Shown in pieces: positions 8,384 to 18,032 of a stretch of DNA of 64,000 bases. This stretch comes from Sphingobacteriaceae bacterium (GTDB lineage Bacteria > Bacteroidota > Bacteroidia > Sphingobacteriales > Sphingobacteriaceae). The stretch spans positions 62,001-126,000 of the forward strand of contig CAHJWG010000004.1 of assembly GCA_903642215.1 (NCBI GenBank), written 5' to 3'. Under the pieces are notes generated by a model that worked only from the letters and a program-made list of their open reading frames with translations, did not search any database and was not told the origin of the DNA. The position numbers and the translations under genes are program-made. Position 1 is the stretch's first letter. Each line of letters begins with the position of its first letter.

Positions 8384-8595
8384 TGTCGGATTTAGACAGG
8401 ATTGGCGAGCCGTCTCCAAAAAGTATCGATAAAATTGCTGAAGAAGAAGAAAGGGCAATTATTTCAGACTCCCGTAGGAAAACTAGAGTTAATAACGTAA
8501 AAAACTGGTGTTACATAGTTGTTATCAGCTTTTTTACGCTGTCGATCATAACTATAATTTTGATAAGGATACTCCACCTTGTCCTGCCTTTATAA
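8383..8595 (+). CDS. Small single-TM protein coupled to the Panacea gene (probably cut short by an in-frame stop)
   Basis: Its ATG overlaps the stop codon of the Panacea gene by one base. The 70 residues comprise a charged N-terminal half (DKIAEEEERAIISDSRRKTR) and one transmembrane segment (WCYIVVISFFTLSIITIILI). After the TAA at 8593-8595 the same frame stays open for 39 more codons, suggesting the original protein was about 110 residues. Position suggests a toxin or membrane partner for the Panacea protein. No homologue is recognised with confidence. Confidence 0.55.
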   Translation: MSDLDRIGEPSPKSIDKIAEEEERAIISDSRRKTRVNNVKNWCYIVVISFFTLSIITIILIRILHLVLPL

Positions 8596-8715
8596 AAAGA
8601 CTGGCTTACCAAAGAACAGCTTGCAAGTATCAATGATTTCTTTGTTGACGGTTCAATAGGAGGTTTGATTGTTGGCTTCTTAAAATCAGATATTATGGAC
8701 AAAGAAAAATTGTAA
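8596..8715 (+). pseudogene. In-frame continuation of the small membrane protein after a nonsense codon
   Basis: Reading on in the same frame gives KDWLTKEQLASINDF then FVDGSIGGLIVGFLKSDIM and a TAA at 8713-8715. The segment has normal protein character with a Gly-rich hydrophobic stretch (GSIGGLIVGFL). The simplest explanation is a single-base nonsense mutation at 8593-8595, for example TCA to TAA. Readthrough cannot be excluded. Confidence 0.5.
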
Positions 8716-8811
8716 AAAGACAATACTTGGATTGCTTTGTAATTACTCTTGTTAAGAGCAAAAAAATACATTTATAAAGCAAATCCTCTTCAATTTTCCC
8801 GCTTTGCTTAA

Positions 8812-8961
8812 TACTTCTTTTATCCACCTAAAAAATTGGCAATTGTAATTAAAAAATTATCAATAGATTTTTTGGGCGTGTCCCTACGCTGCGGGCTTTC
8901 CGCTGCTATCCCTCACGCGGTTGTAAACACTACACTAACGTTTCAGCATGCTTCTTTTATC
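8812..8961 (-). repeat. Composite repeat A: GC-rich core between two TAAAAGAAGYA elements
   Basis: An element at 8812-8824 (TACTTCTTTTATC) and another at 8949-8961 (TGCTTCTTTTATC), in the same orientation, bracket a GC-rich core. The core holds a 30-bp stretch (8888-8917, beginning GCTGCGGGCTTTCCGCTGCT) perfectly repeated at 11646-11675. The right element begins right after the stop of the FtsX gene. Confidence 0.8.
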
Positions 8962-8970
8962 ACCTAAAAA

Positions 8971-11361
8971 TTAGTAATTGTACCTTAGTTTATCAACAGG
9001 ATTTTCTTTAACTACTTTAATGGTTTGCAAGCAAACTGTTACTACAACTATACCGATTGAAATAGCCAAAGCAATGGCAAAAGGGCTTATGGAAAGATGG
9101 ATGCGATAGGTAAATGTTGCCAACCATTTGTTGGCGATAACCAAGGAAACAGGCCACGCAATAAGATTAGCTATCAGGATCATATAAAAAAATGGCTTGT
9201 TCAAAATCAGGATCAAACTTTCCTGTGTTGCGCCCAATACTTTCCTGATGGCAATTTCTTTCATACGGATATGAATAGCGTGTGCCGCCGAAGAAAAAAG
9301 GCCCAAAGAGGCAATAAAGATGGCTAAAAACGAAAAATAAAGAAGAACGGATTGTAACTGTTCCTGCTTTACAAAAAGCTGACCGTATAATTCATCCAGA
9401 AAATGATAATTGAAATTATCTCCGTCAAGCTTATCAATGCTGCTCCATTCACGATTTAAAGTGGCCAGTATTGCCGGTAAATAATTAGTTTGCGCATTGA
9501 TCATAATCTGTGTTTTTTGTGCAGCAGTGCAGGGGCTGTTCATCAAATAAAAAGTTGGTTTAATATTTTCTTCAAAACCGTAAGCTTTTACATCTTTAAT
9601 TACGCCGATTATTTTATGTTCGCCGCCGCAGCCATTTACAATTTTGCCGATAGGATCTTTAACTTCCATCATCCTCGCTGCAGATTCATTGATCACAACA
9701 TTTGCAGAATCGTTTTTAAAAGACGGAGAAAAAACCCGTCCTTCTTTTAACCGGATATTTAAAGTCTCAAAATACTCATAATCAACAGCAATCGTATTCA
9801 TCGAAATCACTTTACTTTGAATCGAATACTCATAGGAAGCAGGCAAAATACCGCCCGGGATATTAGAAGCAACGGTTACGTAATTTACACCAGGCATAGC
9901 TTTTATACGGTTCCGCACAGACTCAAACTTGTTCGGGTTATTGTACAGCATTTGATTATCTATGTACACAACTTGTTTAGCAGTAAAACCGGGATCTTCG
10001 GTTTTCATATAAGTAACTTGTTGATTGATAGTGATCAGAATTACAATAAAGATAATTGCAAAAGTAAATTGAAACACAGTTATAGAACTTCTTATCCAGG
10101 AAGTTTTTTCGCCTTTAGAAAACTGGTTTCCCCTCAATACATCAGCAGGATTAAAACCAGCCATAACCATGGAAGGATAAATTCCTGCCAATATTGTAAG
10201 TGTTACAAGTACAACAAATAGTTGAATTATAATCTTGAAATCAATCCCTGAAATTAATAGGTTTACTTGTAATAACTGGTTAAAATAAGGCAATACAAAT
10301 GTTGTTATCGTAAAAGCAAAGCTTAGGGCGATAAGGCATTGGATAAATATTTCCAGTAAAAACTGAAAGGTAATCTGCCATTTAACTACGCCGTTAACTT
10401 TTTTAACACCAACCTCTTTAGCGCGTTTGTATGCCTGGGAAATATAAAGATTTGTAAAGTTAACGCATGTTACAATCAATATAATTATAGCCAAAATGAT
10501 AAGGCCTTTTACAATCTGATCATTTACCGGAGAACCATAATGAGGTTTTAAATGCAGATTTTTTAAAGGGTCTAAATAAATAACTGCTGTTTTAGATTTT
10601 GCCAATGCTTCCCTGGCTACCCGGCTCGTATCTGTTAATGCAGCTTCTTTATAAATTTTATCAATTTTTTTTGAAAGCAGGTTGATATCCGTATGAGGTT
10701 TTACCAGTAAATAAGTTTGATAAATCTGGTTGGTATAGCTTTGGTCTTTCCCTTGGGTAATATCCTGCGCAAACCCGATACAATCGAAGTTTAAATTAGT
10801 ATTGTTGGGTGCATCTTCCGCCACCCCGGCAACAGTCATCGGCATCCCTGCCTTTGACATCATATTCACGATCTTGTTTTGAACAAGCTTATCTCCGGGA
10901 AAAAGTACGTTAGCCGTTCCTTTTGATAGCAACATGGTAGGCGTAGTGCTTTGCGGGTTTAAATTGAATCCTTTAGGTTTAACACCCAGTATTCTGGCTA
11001 CGGAGTAATCAGCTCCAACCCATTTTTTGATCAGAAACTTTCCGGATTTAGTGTAAAACGGCATCTGAAACAAAGCTGTATTTGTCCTTCCTGTTTCTTC
11101 AACTTCCGGGCACTGGCTCTTTACTGCTGCCGCTAATTTGCCAGGCGTGTAAGGCGAAGGGCCGTTTGGCAGTTCCATTTCAACCAGAAAAATATTGTTG
11201 ATATTTTTATTCCAGCCATCATAACTGTTTTCATTATTGATGTATAAAGTAACAAGAATGAAACCTGCCAGCCCAAGTGCCAATCCTGTAATGTTTAAAA
11301 GATTGTACCATTTACCTTTTACAAAAGAGCGAATGGCAATTTTAAAATCCAGTTTATTCAT
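8971..11361 (-). CDS. MacB/FtsX-family ABC transporter permease
   Basis: A 796-residue fused permease of the type abundant in Bacteroidota. An N-terminal TM helix (WYNLLNITGLALGLAGFILVTL) is followed by a MacB-like periplasmic domain (residues about 45-280), an FtsX block of three TMs (VKGLIILAIIILIVTCVNFTNLY onward), a second TM plus periplasmic domain (about 425-660), and a final FtsX block with the RMKEIAIRKVLGATQ motif. Such proteins work with a separate ATPase in exporting peptides or drugs or in signalling, but no ATPase gene is adjacent. It is bracketed by two copies of a composite dispersed repeat. Confidence 0.9.
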   Translation of the reverse strand: MNKLDFKIAIRSFVKGKWYNLLNITGLALGLAGFILVTLYINNENSYDGWNKNINNIFLVEMELPNGPSPYTPGKLAAAVKSQCPEVEETGRTNTALFQMPFYTKSGKFLIKKWVGADYSVARILGVKPKGFNLNPQSTTPTMLLSKGTANVLFPGDKLVQNKIVNMMSKAGMPMTVAGVAEDAPNNTNLNFDCIGFAQDITQGKDQSYTNQIYQTYLLVKPHTDINLLSKKIDKIYKEAALTDTSRVAREALAKSKTAVIYLDPLKNLHLKPHYGSPVNDQIVKGLIILAIIILIVTCVNFTNLYISQAYKRAKEVGVKKVNGVVKWQITFQFLLEIFIQCLIALSFAFTITTFVLPYFNQLLQVNLLISGIDFKIIIQLFVVLVTLTILAGIYPSMVMAGFNPADVLRGNQFSKGEKTSWIRSSITVFQFTFAIIFIVILITINQQVTYMKTEDPGFTAKQVVYIDNQMLYNNPNKFESVRNRIKAMPGVNYVTVASNIPGGILPASYEYSIQSKVISMNTIAVDYEYFETLNIRLKEGRVFSPSFKNDSANVVINESAARMMEVKDPIGKIVNGCGGEHKIIGVIKDVKAYGFEENIKPTFYLMNSPCTAAQKTQIMINAQTNYLPAILATLNREWSSIDKLDGDNFNYHFLDELYGQLFVKQEQLQSVLLYFSFLAIFIASLGLFSSAAHAIHIRMKEIAIRKVLGATQESLILILNKPFFYMILIANLIAWPVSLVIANKWLATFTYRIHLSISPFAIALAISIGIVVVTVCLQTIKVVKENPVDKLRYNY

Positions 11362-11728
11362 TGTATTGTTTTATCAAAAACCTGTTCTGTTAATCGAAGT
11401 GTAATTCAATCCAAAAAATTCAGCACATACTAAGCCAATATAAAAGTTACTTAAAAACAGAATTATTGGTTAAAATTAGTGTTCGGTAACGAACGGTACC
11501 GTGCGCTTTTATTACAGTTTCTTAACGCTTGTTTAGATTTACGTTTAGAAAAAAGCCATGCTTCTTTTACCAGGTAAAAATGCTTAATCGTTTTTTCTTG
11601 GGCGTGCCCCTGCGGGTCGGGCTATCCGCTGCAAGTCCTCGCTGCGCTGCGGGCTTTCCGCTGCTATCCCTCACGTGAAGCTGCACAACCGGTTTACTTT
11701 TATATAATACTTCTTTTATCACCTAAAT
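11362..11728. other. 367-bp gap holding composite repeat B
   Basis: No gene was found. The first 200 bases are AT-rich leader and promoter space for the FtsX gene, and the rest is the composite repeat at 11559-11720. Confidence 0.6.
11559..11720 (-). repeat. Composite repeat B: GC-rich core between two TAAAAGAAGYA elements
   Basis: TGCTTCTTTTACC at 11559-11571 (its TTTTACC pairing with GGTAAAA just after) and TACTTCTTTTATC at 11708-11720 flank a GC-rich core with two related segments (GGGCGTGCCCCTGCGGG at 11600, and the 30-bp repeat at 11646-11675). Same orientation and architecture as copy A at 8812-8961. The right element starts right after the stop of the nuclease gene. Confidence 0.8.
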
Positions 11729-12895
11729 TTACAAATCCATTCCGGCCGTAAGCTGAAGAAGCAGATCAACCTTTTCTTTAATCAACTTCATCATTGTGCC
11801 ATCGGTAATAGCTTGCCAGGCTTCTAATTTCTTCCAATCGTTATAAGGGCTTTCAAAACTTCTATACCACGGCCACCGCTCTGTACCACCATTTGTATTA
11901 TTTGGAAATGAACTTAGTTTATTTTTTAACTCTAATGAGATTGGAAAATCAGTAAATTCTTTATATGCAGCAAGACCATAAATAAGTTTCTCATCATAAT
12001 TTTCAAAACAAAAACCTATTCTTACATTCTTCCAGTTACTTTTAAATATCCAAATTCCTGTATGGCGTTTATTAAAGTCAACTGTGTAATCACACACAAA
12101 TCCTAAACTTTCATAATGATGTTTAATCTTAGATCCGAAATCAATCGATACTTCATTCAGTGCTTTGTCTAAATTATCTGCAATCAAAAAAGAAGCTTCC
12201 AAATTTGCTGCAATAATTCCATTCAATTCTGTTTGCATATTATCGTTTATAGTTTGATTGGTTAAATACTTTATCAAATTAATATATTGTGTGATTGATT
12301 CTCTCACAATCGGATAAACCGCAACTTCTTTCCGGCAAAGCTCCAGCCAGCGTAAAACATGCGTTTTAAATGAATAACACTTAAAATGTTCGTCTTTGAT
12401 TAAAGTTCCAATACTGTTTTTATTGGGTTCTTTTTGGTTTAAAGTAATATAAAGTAAATCTGCATTAGGAGAATAATGATGATAACGAAGCAATTGATTT
12501 TTTTGATCGGCAGCATAAATTTTGTTCTCGATCAAAATTTTCTGCCCGTTTTTATCTGTAATCACAATATCAATGCGACCGCCTTCTGTAAAATCGTGGC
12601 TGATAGAAGTAGTATGTTTCTCTATCTCAACGCTGCAATTTTCAGTATCGATCAACTTATTATTATAGCAAAACAGCTTGACAAACAATTTCAAAAAAAC
12701 ATCTTTCTGCCCATGATTTCCTTTTGGATTTAAAAGTTCGGCCAAAAAAGCAGAGTGCAATCTTACTTCTGATGCTTCCAATTTAAGAATCCTGAAAATG
12801 TTAAAATTTTCTCCGGTTAAATCATTAATCCTCTTATAATGGTTATTAAGCGTAGTTACTTTTTCAAATAAAGTTTCGAACTGAGTGGTTTCCAT
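11729..12895 (-). CDS. PD-(D/E)XK nuclease superfamily protein (PDDEXK_4-like)
   Basis: A 388-residue protein with the core of a PD-(D/E)XK nuclease: SAFLAELLNPKGNHGQKDVFL near the N-terminus, then GGRIDIVITDKNGQKILIEN followed by KIYAADQKNQL, supplying the catalytic Asp and the E-x-K pair (IENKIYA). Related stand-alone proteins are found in defence and mobile regions, but substrate and role are unknown. The gene is visibly more AT-rich than the flanking transporter and aconitase genes, and repeats flank it on both sides. No methyltransferase or helicase partner is present, so it is not an evident restriction system. Confidence 0.8.
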   Translation of the reverse strand: METTQFETLFEKVTTLNNHYKRINDLTGENFNIFRILKLEASEVRLHSAFLAELLNPKGNHGQKDVFLKLFVKLFCYNNKLIDTENCSVEIEKHTTSISHDFTEGGRIDIVITDKNGQKILIENKIYAADQKNQLLRYHHYSPNADLLYITLNQKEPNKNSIGTLIKDEHFKCYSFKTHVLRWLELCRKEVAVYPIVRESITQYINLIKYLTNQTINDNMQTELNGIIAANLEASFLIADNLDKALNEVSIDFGSKIKHHYESLGFVCDYTVDFNKRHTGIWIFKSNWKNVRIGFCFENYDEKLIYGLAAYKEFTDFPISLELKNKLSSFPNNTNGGTERWPWYRSFESPYNDWKKLEAWQAITDGTMMKLIKEKVDLLLQLTAGMDL

Positions 12896-12937
12896 AATTA
12901 AATTGATTTAGCAAGATAGATAAACCAATCAAGGTTA

Positions 12938-12950
12938 TGCTTCTTTTATC
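12938..12950 (-). repeat. TAAAAGAAGYA element supplying the stop codon of the T9SS gene
   Basis: TGCTTCTTTTATC; on the minus strand the gene ends ATT TTA AGG TGA directly followed by TAAAAGAAGCA, so the last codons and the stop lie inside the extended element. Confidence 0.8.
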
Positions 12951-15525
12951 ACCTTAAAATTGTTACATAACCGGCTTCTTTCAGCGCGTCATCATTTAGA
13001 GTTGTAGCGGTAATTACATAATAATATGTTCCAACTGGAACCGGTGAACCATTAAATAAACCGTCCCAGCGTTTTAAAATATCTTTGGCTTCGTATAGTT
13101 GCTGGCCGTAACGGTTAAAAATCTGGATGCGGTATTCTTTCAGATTGGTAATTTTTACACTAAAAAAATCATTGATCCCGTCGCCGTTCGGTGTAAAAGT
13201 ATTGGGGATAAAAATGGTTACATCGTAACGTAAAACCAGTTTCCCCAGCGAAATGGTATTCGTACAAGCATTTTTATTGGTTGCGGTTAGCTTCACGGTA
13301 AAGCTTCCTTTACTGGTATAAGTATGCTGCGGATTTGCATCGGCAGAAGTGCTTCCATCACCAAAATCCCACAAATAACTATCGGCATTGGTAGAAAGAT
13401 TTTTAAAAGAAACTGTTAGCGGCACCGAAGCCGAAATCGGAATGGCTGGTGTGGCATCAAAAGCAGCAACCGGAACCGGGATAATATCCGAAGCATTGAT
13501 CGTGGTGGTAACCGGATCGCTGGAACACTGGCCTTGCGTAATTACCAATGAATAAGTGCCTGCAACCGAAGTTCCGGTAATCGGAATCCGGACAACCGGC
13601 AAACCGGAAGTAAAATTGTTGGGTCCCGTCCAATTGTAAATTGTATTTACCGCGGCAGAAGTGCTCAGGATCAACGTATCACCAATACAATACGGGCCGG
13701 TAACTTTGTTCAGTTGCGTTACAACCGGTTTAACAGGCACATTTAAAGTTTTTGTTAAAATGGTTGTACAGCCCAACGTCCCCACAGCGGTTAAGGTAAT
13801 TTTTTTATCGCCAAAAGAAGCATAAGTTACGGTAAAAGGCCCGTTGGTTGTGGCACCGGTAATGCTGGCACCGGTACCGAAATCCCAATTTAAAGTTGTG
13901 TAATCTGTAGAATTATTGGTGATGGTAAAGCTTTGCTGCGCCGAACAAAGGTTGTTAGAAGTGATGGTAAAATCAAGCACAGGCGTTTTACCGATTGCCG
14001 GAATAGTGATGGAAGCAGCATCGCTGGTACAACCGTTTTGGGTGACTGACAAAGTATAAACGCCGGACTGATTATAATTGGTAATCGGAATATTTACCAC
14101 AGAATCGGTCGAAGTAAAACCGTTTGGGCCTTGCCAGTTATAGGTTGTACCGGTGGTTGTTGCATTCGATCTTAAAATTAAATTATCGCCCAGGCAATAG
14201 CTGTTTTTAGCAGATAAAACTAAGGGCGTAACTGGCTTAACCGGTACCACAAAGGTGATATAATCTACATCAGTACAACCCTGGCTGTTTAAGGCTTGTA
14301 TCACAGCAGTTTTTGTTCCTGGTGTAGCGTAGGTGATGATGTAAGGGCCTTCGCCGGCTATAGAATCTATGCTGGCACCATCTCCGAAAGACCATTTTAA
14401 GGAAGTATAGTTTGTAGACTGATTGGTGAAAGTATAACTCTGCGTAGGTGTACACGAATTATTTGCCTGCATTACCAGCTTAGCTGTCGGCCCTAAAAAA
14501 GTGCCGGTTGTGGTGCCGGTTCCGGCGAAAGATATCGTAAAACCATTGTTTCCGCTGGAGAAATTATTGATCAGCAAAGCATAAACATGCCCTTGTATCA
14601 TATCGATATATTTCACAAAACCGTCCTGTCCTGGGACACAACCCGCGGTTTCTGTTAAATCTGTGGAAGTTAAACTCAACCCGGTTTGGTTGTAAAAAGG
14701 TGAGCAGTTTACACCGCTGCCCGATGCACACCTAATAGCATTTGCACCGTTTACATTTGCGGCACTTCCGCTGGTCCCTAAATCATACAAAACCCAATCA
14801 ATATCATCACCGGAAACTGAGGGCGAAATGGTAAAAGTTAACGTGCCGTTGTTGGCAGCTGTCCATTTATACCAGGCCGTATTAGCTTCAATCGGTGCAG
14901 TTCGAGAGCCATTATCCAAACAAGTGCCGGCTGATTCCCGGTTGTTTAATCCTGCACCGCTTACGTTAGTTTGCGTAAAAGAATCTTTGGTACAAATAAT
15001 TGAAGCAGTGTTATAATCCTGGCCGGGTTTTAAAACCGGATTGTTATTGCTAACGCAAATTTTAAAAGTACCTGTATTATAATTGGCTGCGCTAATTCGG
15101 ATGTAATACGTTTGCCCGATGGTTAAAGCACCTTTATACAAAGTAGTAACAGTTGTTCCGTTGAAAGTAGAACCGATTAATTCTGAAAAATTGGTACAAT
15201 CCGTAGTGGTGTATAAAGCAATTAACGGAGAATTAAGCGTGCCGCTGCCGTTTTCATTTCCGGTAACCGTTATATTTAAATCAAAAGCAATAGCGGTGTA
15301 TTTAAACCAGACGTCATTTCCGTCCACAGGCCAAAACTGTGATTTTGCCAAACCGCTCGGGGTAGCATTTACATTGCCGTAAGCCGCATTATCCGTGCAG
15401 AAATTATGAATATTCGACAGATCAATCGCACCGGAACAATTATCATTTACCGGTGCCTGCGCCTTTAAAACGGAAGCAAATCCCCAAAAAAAGACTGCTA
15501 AAAGAAGTATTGGTAAGTGTTTCAA
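12949..15525 (-). CDS. Large secreted PKD-repeat protein with type IX secretion C-terminal domain
   Basis: An 858-residue exported protein. A signal peptide (MKHLPILLLAVFFWGFA...KAQA) precedes a region with carbohydrate-binding-like beta repeats (about 25-340), several PKD/Ig-like domains including YLWDFGDGSTSADANPQHTY, and a CHU_C/gliding-motility C-terminal domain starting IPNTFTPNGDGINDFFSVKI and ending GYVTILR. That terminal domain is the type B signal for the type IX secretion system, so the protein should reach the cell surface or medium. It is probably an adhesin or gliding-associated protein; no enzymatic domain was seen. Confidence 0.9.
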   Translation of the reverse strand: MKHLPILLLAVFFWGFASVLKAQAPVNDNCSGAIDLSNIHNFCTDNAAYGNVNATPSGLAKSQFWPVDGNDVWFKYTAIAFDLNITVTGNENGSGTLNSPLIALYTTTDCTNFSELIGSTFNGTTVTTLYKGALTIGQTYYIRISAANYNTGTFKICVSNNNPVLKPGQDYNTASIICTKDSFTQTNVSGAGLNNRESAGTCLDNGSRTAPIEANTAWYKWTAANNGTLTFTISPSVSGDDIDWVLYDLGTSGSAANVNGANAIRCASGSGVNCSPFYNQTGLSLTSTDLTETAGCVPGQDGFVKYIDMIQGHVYALLINNFSSGNNGFTISFAGTGTTTGTFLGPTAKLVMQANNSCTPTQSYTFTNQSTNYTSLKWSFGDGASIDSIAGEGPYIITYATPGTKTAVIQALNSQGCTDVDYITFVVPVKPVTPLVLSAKNSYCLGDNLILRSNATTTGTTYNWQGPNGFTSTDSVVNIPITNYNQSGVYTLSVTQNGCTSDAASITIPAIGKTPVLDFTITSNNLCSAQQSFTITNNSTDYTTLNWDFGTGASITGATTNGPFTVTYASFGDKKITLTAVGTLGCTTILTKTLNVPVKPVVTQLNKVTGPYCIGDTLILSTSAAVNTIYNWTGPNNFTSGLPVVRIPITGTSVAGTYSLVITQGQCSSDPVTTTINASDIIPVPVAAFDATPAIPISASVPLTVSFKNLSTNADSYLWDFGDGSTSADANPQHTYTSKGSFTVKLTATNKNACTNTISLGKLVLRYDVTIFIPNTFTPNGDGINDFFSVKITNLKEYRIQIFNRYGQQLYEAKDILKRWDGLFNGSPVPVGTYYYVITATTLNDDALKEAGYVTILR

Positions 15526-15551
15526 TTTTCGGAAATCTTCCCTAAAATAAT

Positions 15552-15578
15552 AAAAGCTCCTGAAATTTCAGGAGCTTT
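15552..15578. terminator. Rho-independent terminator after aconitase
   Basis: AAAAGCTCCTGAA and TTTCAGGAGCTTTT form a perfect stem. It lies 27 bp past the aconitase stop on the minus strand, where it is followed by an AT-rich tail. Confidence 0.85.
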
Positions 15579-15604
15579 TGTTATTTGAAGTATCAATACT
15601 GTTT

Positions 15605-17878
15605 TTAGGCCACATTTTTTTGTTGCCTGCGGATAATATTTAAGGCACCGCCAGCTTTAAACCATTCGATTTGCTGTGCATTATAAGTGTGATTAACCGG
15701 GAAAGATTCCTGAGAACCATCCATATGATGCAGTACAACATTTAACTGGCTGCCCGGCGCAAACTGGTTTAAACCAACAATATCGAAAGTATCATCTTCC
15801 AAAATTTTGGTATAATCGTCTTTATCAGCAAAAGTTAAACCCAGCATACCTTGTTTTTTCAGATTGGTTTCATGGATACGGGCAAAAGATTTTACCAAAA
15901 TAGCACGAACACCTAAGTGGCGCGGTTCCATTGCGGCATGTTCGCGGGAGGAGCCTTCGCCGTAATTTTCATCACCCACTACGATGCTACCAATTCCTGC
16001 TGCTTTATAAGCACGCTGTGTTGCCGGAACCGGGCCGTATTCGCCGGTCAGTTCATTTTTAACCGTATCCGATTTTAAATTGAAAAAATTGATCGCACCA
16101 ATCAGCATATTATTGGAAATATTATCTAAATGTCCGCGATATTTTAACCATGGGCCAGCCATCGAAATATGATCGGTTGTACATTTTCCTTTGGCTTTGA
16201 TCAGTAGTTTCAAACCTAAAATATCGGTGCCTTCCCAGGCTTTAAACGGATCGAGCAGTTGTAAACGATCAGAAGTAGGGCTTACTTTTACCTCAACCGT
16301 GCTGCCATCTTCTGCAGGGGCGAGGTAACCGGCATCTTCCACCGCAAAACCTTTAATCGGCATTTCAATTCCCTGCGGCACATCCAGCATAACCTGCTGG
16401 CCGCTTTCATTAGTTAAAGTATCTGTTAGAGGATTGAAAGTCAGATCACCGGCAATCGCAAAAGCGGTAACAATCTCCGGGGAAGCAACAAACGCGTGCG
16501 TGTTTGGGTTACCGTCCTGGCGTTTGGCAAAATTACGGTTAAAAGAAGTAATGATCGAGTTTTTACGGGTCGGGTCATTAGTATGGCGCGCCCATTGGCC
16601 TATACACGGTCCGCAGGCATTTGCCAAAACCACGCCGCCTATATTTTCAAAAGTATCCAAGTAACCATCGCGGTTAACGGTATAACGAACCAGTTCCGAG
16701 CCTGGCGTAACCGTAAACTCTGCTTTGGTTTTTAAGCCTTTGCTGATGGCTTGCGTGGCGATAGAAGCTGCGCGGGTAATATCTTCATAAGAAGAATTGG
16801 TGCAGGAACCGATCAAACCAACTTCTAAGGTAGTTGGCCATTGATTTTCCCGAACGGCATCTGCAAATTTGGAAATCGGCCAAGCCAAATCCGGTGTAAA
16901 CGGACCGTTTACATAAGGCTCTAATTCAGATAGATTGATTTCAATTACCTGATCGAAATATGCTTCCGGGTTAGCGTAAACTTCCTCATCGCCGGTTAAA
17001 TGTTCTTTAATCGCGTTAGCTAATTCTGCAATCGCAGCACGTTCGGTGCCTTGCAAATAAGCTTCGGATTTTTCATCGTAACCAAAAATGGAGGTAGTTG
17101 CGCCAATCTCGGCACCCATATTACAGATGGTTCCTTTCCCAGTTGCGGATAAAGAACGTGCACCTTCGCCAAAATATTCTACAATAGCTCCGGTTCCGCC
17201 GTTAACGGTCAAAATTCCGGCAACTTTTAAAATTACGTCTTTTGCAGAAGTCCAGCCGGAAAGCTTTCCGGTTAACTTAACGCCGATCAGTTTCGGGAAT
17301 TTAAGTTCCCAGGGCAATCCAGCCATTACATCGCAGGCATCGGCACCACCAACACCAATAGCAATCATGCCTAAACCACCGGCATTTGGTGTGTGGGAAT
17401 CTGTTCCGATCATCATTCCGCCGGGGAAAGCATAATTTTCCAGCACAACCTGGTGGATAATTCCGGCTCCGGGTTTCCAGAAACCAATACCATATTTGTT
17501 AGAAACGGAAGAAAGGAAATCGTAAACTTCTTTGTTCTGGCTTTTGGCAGTGTCCAAATCTTCATCGGCACCAATTTTTGCCTGAATCAGGTGATCGCAA
17601 TGCACGGTAGAAGGTACGGCAACCTGCGGACGGCCGGCTTGCATAAATTGTAAAAGTGCCATTTGTGCCGTTGCATCCTGCATAGCCACGCGATCCGGTG
17701 CAAAATCCACATAATCTACGCCGCGGTACAATTCCTGCGAAGCATCACCGGCAGAAAGGTGCGAATACAAGATTTTTTCAGTTAAGGTTAGCGGTTTTCC
17801 AACTGCTTTACGCGCGGCCTCGATACGGCTGCCGTAGCGATTGTAAACCTGCTGAATCATATTTAAATCAAAAGCCAT
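15605..17878 (-). CDS. acn: Aconitate hydratase (mitochondrial-type AcnA)
   Basis: A 757-residue aconitase converting citrate to isocitrate in the TCA cycle with a [4Fe-4S] cluster. Cluster ligands are Cys359 in [13 protein letters not shown] and Cys422 and Cys425 in [10 protein letters not shown]. The substrate-site [11 protein letters not shown] lies near residue 158, and the swivel domain carries the [15 protein letters not shown] motif. Length and domain order fit the mitochondrial-type enzyme found in Bacteroidota rather than AcnB. The upstream gap has a TATTTTTG box on the minus strand (plus 17936-17943). It has its own terminator and appears monocistronic. Confidence 0.96.
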   Translation of the reverse strand: MAFDLNMIQQVYNRYGSRIEAARKAVGKPLTLTEKILYSHLSAGDASQELYRGVDYVDFAPDRVAMQDATAQMALLQFMQAGRPQVAVPSTVHCDHLIQAKIGADEDLDTAKSQNKEVYDFLSSVSNKYGIGFWKPGAGIIHQVVLENYAFPGGMMIGTDSHTPNAGGLGMIAIGVGGADACDVMAGLPWELKFPKLIGVKLTGKLSGWTSAKDVILKVAGILTVNGGTGAIVEYFGEGARSLSATGKGTICNMGAEIGATTSIFGYDEKSEAYLQGTERAAIAELANAIKEHLTGDEEVYANPEAYFDQVIEINLSELEPYVNGPFTPDLAWPISKFADAVRENQWPTTLEVGLIGSCTNSSYEDITRAASIATQAISKGLKTKAEFTVTPGSELVRYTVNRDGYLDTFENIGGVVLANACGPCIGQWARHTNDPTRKNSIITSFNRNFAKRQDGNPNTHAFVASPEIVTAFAIAGDLTFNPLTDTLTNESGQQVMLDVPQGIEMPIKGFAVEDAGYLAPAEDGSTVEVKVSPTSDRLQLLDPFKAWEGTDILGLKLLIKAKGKCTTDHISMAGPWLKYRGHLDNISNNMLIGAINFFNLKSDTVKNELTGEYGPVPATQRAYKAAGIGSIVVGDENYGEGSSREHAAMEPRHLGVRAILVKSFARIHETNLKKQGMLGLTFADKDDYTKILEDDTFDIVGLNQFAPGSQLNVVLHHMDGSQESFPVNHTYNAQQIEWFKAGGALNIIRRQQKNVA

Positions 17879-17935
17879 TTTATTGATTTTATTAGGTTGT
17901 AAATTATTAAACTAGCACAGTTTGAGGCGAATCTA

Positions 17936-17943
17936 CAAAAATA
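17936..17943 (-). promoter_or_regulatory. Candidate -7 box for aconitase
   Basis: TATTTTTG on the minus strand matches TAnnTTTG, 57 bp upstream of the aconitase start. No well-spaced TTG was found. A TAAAAGAAGYA element sits just upstream of it. Confidence 0.4.
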
Positions 17944-17946
17944 ACA

Positions 17947-17959
17947 GGTAAAAGAAGTA
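17947..17959 (+). repeat. TAAAAGAAGYA element between aconitase and the TlpA-like gene
   Basis: GGTAAAAGAAGTA on the plus strand, antisense to both neighbouring leftward genes. Confidence 0.65.
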
Positions 17960-18032
17960 TCGGTTTTGCAATTTTGAATGGTGCGGCATAGGGAAGAAAT
18001 GCGTTTTTTACTTCGACTTAAATGTAAATTTG

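Noticed and set aside
9490-10221. Plus-strand frames of 86 and 134 codons opposite the FtsX gene
   Set aside because: They are shadows of a long well-supported permease gene on the other strand.
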